From Flavobacteriaceae bacterium (GTDB lineage: Bacteria > Bacteroidota > Bacteroidia > Flavobacteriales > Flavobacteriaceae), in assembly GCA_021647885.1 (NCBI GenBank), contig JAKITV010000018.1:1-42721 (forward strand): a stretch of DNA of 42,721 nucleotides, read 5' to 3'. Both the position numbers and the translations under genes were made by a program. Position 1 is the first letter of the stretch; every line of letters starts with the position of its first letter. Of the stretch, positions 40,940-42,721 are shown one piece after another. The notes beneath the pieces are model-generated. The model was not told the origin of the DNA. It searched no databases and saw nothing but the letters and a program-made list of their open reading frames with translations.

Positions 40940-42721
40940 TTATATCAGATGTTTTTTTAATTCAATTGCAAATGCCTTCATTTTTTTAATTTCATTTACA
41001 CTAGCTAAACGTTCTTTGGTAAAAAGGAGCAATGCTTTTCCGTTAGATTCTATATGAAAATGAGAATGTTTCATTAAAAAATCAGCTAAATCAGCTGAGA
41101 ACAGATTTTGTATAGCAATAGCATCTTCCCCTTTGATGTAAAACTTTTTGGAGAATGCAGCATTGCTTTCAATTTTAATATCCTTAAATCCTGCATAATG
41201 GTGTAAAATTTCCAATAATCCTTCCTTATAAAGAGAAAATACTGGTAACGTTTTGTCTATTTCAGTATAAAGCATTGTAGCTCGTATAACTTCTTTTGCT
41301 ATAAATTCTCCTTCAGAATATTCGACATCAAATATTTTAAAGACATCATCTTTTTTTGAGATTTCATTAAAAGTGTGGAGCAATTGCTTGGTCCTGAAAT
41401 AAATAAAATCCTCTAAAAAGGCGACATTTGTTTTTCTTTCAACAGTATAGTTGTATCCTAATTCTTTAGCAATATCCTTTATTAATTCCTGACGGTTAGT
41501 AAGTACGCCAGTTGAGGTTAGGATGGTTTTCACAGGAAGTAATTTTCTTAAACCAAAAGGATGTTTAGAATCTGTATCGTGAAAATCTAATCCGAGTATT
41601 TCAAAATTTCCACCTTTTTTACGAAACATAGTTTTGTATTCTGCCATGTTTTCCATAACAGTATGGTCAACAAACTCGCATAAAGAGAAATCTATGATAA
41701 CTTCATTATTCTCAGGGATGGCATCTAATTTTGTTTTTAACTTTGTAAAATTTAAAAAAGTACAGAAGTTTTTAACACTCACGTAATAATTTCCTGTGTC
41801 AGCTTCTTTATACATTAACACATTAGGTTTAGTAATGTTTCTAATAAAAGAGCCTATGTTTCTATTGATGAATATATGCACTAACATAGTCACTAAAATC
41901 CCAGCTCCAATACCTTCAATAAGACCAATACTTAATGTAACAAATAATGTTGTTAGAAAAATTAAAGCTTGTTCTTTACCAACTCTCAATGCGTCAATAA
42001 GCTGTTGCGGATGCGCAAGCTTATAACCTGTAAACACCAAAATAGCCATTAAAGCAGGGAGCGGAATTCTTGTAAGTTGCGAACTAAACAAAACAATAAA
42101 AGCCACTAAAAAGGAAGCATGAAAAAAATTGGAAGAACGATTAGTACCTCCATTATTTACATTAACAGAGCTACGAGCTATAACAGTTACAACATTAATA
42201 CCTCCTAAAAATCCAGATACAACACTTGCAAAGCCAATGGCTTTTAAATCTCGATTTACATTTGAGCGACGTTTTTGAGGGTCAAGTTTATCGACAGCCT
42301 TAATACTTAACAAAGATTCTATACTCGCTATGAGAGTTAGCCCTAAAACTATAGACCAAAATTCCACCTCAACTATTTTGCTAAAATTAGGAATAGGGAT
42401 ATTTGTTATTATTTCATTTGTATTAGGAATACCAGAAATCATATAATCAGGATGTATTGGATTAGGCGCACCATTTACAATTTCAAAATAATAACTAAAA
42501 CCAACCGACAATAAAACTATCCACATTGGAGCAGGAATGAGTTGCAGGTATTTATTTCTAATTTTTGGATAAAATATCATTATAGCCAAACTAAAGACAC
42601 CAACCAACATCGCTAAAGTTAATTGAGAATTTTGATAAGAAAATGCATTAATAATTGTATTCGGTATTTCTGCTAAATATTGTAAGGTATTATCTCTTGT
42701 AATTCTATTTCCCATCATGAT
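40940..42721 (-). CDS. SulP family anion transporter with STAS domain (5' end cut by window)
   Basis: 594 codons are visible and the frame runs off the right edge, so an ATG at 42718 is probably internal. The first roughly 130-150 residues of a normal SulP are missing. Present are several membrane helices with the signature GFLGGINVVTVIARSSVNVNNGG (about 169-191 of the visible part) and a STAS-like domain (about 303-380, NEVIIDFSLCEFVDHTVM). SulP proteins take up sulfate, bicarbonate or related anions. After the STAS domain come about 210 further residues of unrecognised sequence, unusually long for this family. Confidence 0.9.
   Translation of the reverse strand: MMMGNRITRDNTLQYLAEIPNTIINAFSYQNSQLTLAMLVGVFSLAIMIFYPKIRNKYLQLIPAPMWIVLLSVGFSYYFEIVNGAPNPIHPDYMISGIPNTNEIITNIPIPNFSKIVEVEFWSIVLGLTLIASIESLLSIKAVDKLDPQKRRSNVNRDLKAIGFASVVSGFLGGINVVTVIARSSVNVNNGGTNRSSNFFHASFLVAFIVLFSSQLTRIPLPALMAILVFTGYKLAHPQQLIDALRVGKEQALIFLTTLFVTLSIGLIEGIGAGILVTMLVHIFINRNIGSFIRNITKPNVLMYKEADTGNYYVSVKNFCTFLNFTKLKTKLDAIPENNEVIIDFSLCEFVDHTVMENMAEYKTMFRKKGGNFEILGLDFHDTDSKHPFGLRKLLPVKTILTSTGVLTNRQELIKDIAKELGYNYTVERKTNVAFLEDFIYFRTKQLLHTFNEISKKDDVFKIFDVEYSEGEFIAKEVIRATMLYTEIDKTLPVFSLYKEGLLEILHHYAGFKDIKIESNAAFSKKFYIKGEDAIAIQNLFSADLADFLMKHSHFHIESNGKALLLFTKERLASVNEIKKMKAFAIELKKHLI

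Noticed and set aside
42716-42718. ATG at the right edge considered as the true start of the SulP gene
   Set aside because: The frame continues to the window end, and the protein would lack the conserved first membrane helices of SulP transporters.

Overview
This is an AT-rich chromosomal segment from a member of the Flavobacteriaceae (Bacteroidota), probably a marine genus. Four things point there. The promoters carry the Bacteroidota -7 box TAnnTTTG in place of an E. coli-type -10, and Shine-Dalgarno sequences are mostly absent. Family-restricted genes occur (DUF6909-like, DUF4837, DUF4175, DUF4349, head-GIN/DUF2807, PorT-like barrel). The order DUF4175 - ybeY - mnmG - methyltransferase, and rnpA beside a DUF4349 lipoprotein and an S41 protease, are typical of the group. 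The intergenic spaces hold short palindromic repeats of the kind seen in flavobacterial genomes. The content is core chromosome: I see no prophage, IS element, integrase, CRISPR array or toxin-antitoxin pair.

Layout. 1-3967 (minus): DUF6909-like protein (C-terminus cut by the window edge), GH3-family protein, M23 metallopeptidase. 4039-4309: tatA on plus, ending at a bidirectional terminator. 4346-8323 (minus): DUF4837 lipoprotein, LysM/SLT transglycosylase, pgk. 8395-10491 (plus): DNA polymerase III delta' and a lipid kinase. 10546-17977 (minus): OmpH-like lipoprotein, methyltransferase, mnmG, ybeY, DUF4175; two parS-like sites flank mnmG. 18180-20861 (plus): AlkB-type hydroxylase and gltX. 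20940-21652 (minus): beta-barrel protein. 21696-22625 (plus): SPFH protein. 22676-24723 (minus): glnS with a C-terminal extension. 24741-25318 (plus): folB and tRNA-Cys, closed by a shared terminator. 25317-29066 (minus): LysE-type exporter, head-GIN protein, rnr. 29042-29649: a very AT-rich gene-free gap. 29650-31441 (plus): rpiB, CDF metal transporter, GNAT acetyltransferase. 31442-35201 (minus): double OmpA-domain protein, S41 protease, DUF4349 lipoprotein, rnpA. 35314-38382 (plus): a GCS2-type amidoligase fused to two CBS domains, followed immediately by an AstE/aspartoacylase-type zinc hydrolase. 38379-42721 (minus): subtilisin-like lipoprotein, MBL-fold hydrolase, SulP transporter (N-terminus cut by the window edge).

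How the genes fit together. Many serve the cell envelope (M23, transglycosylase, OmpH, OmpA, S41, S8, DUF4349, DUF4837, TatA). Another set serves translation and RNA maturation (gltX, glnS, tRNA-Cys, mnmG, ybeY, rnr, rnpA).

Most notable points: the parS-like pair around mnmG; a dispersed-repeat-like segment read in frame inside RNase R; a five-member family of short hairpin repeats; and the GCS2-CBS/AstE gene pair, the best candidate here for a poorly described metabolic or protein-modification system. Everything rests on reading the sequence and remembered family features; no database search was run.
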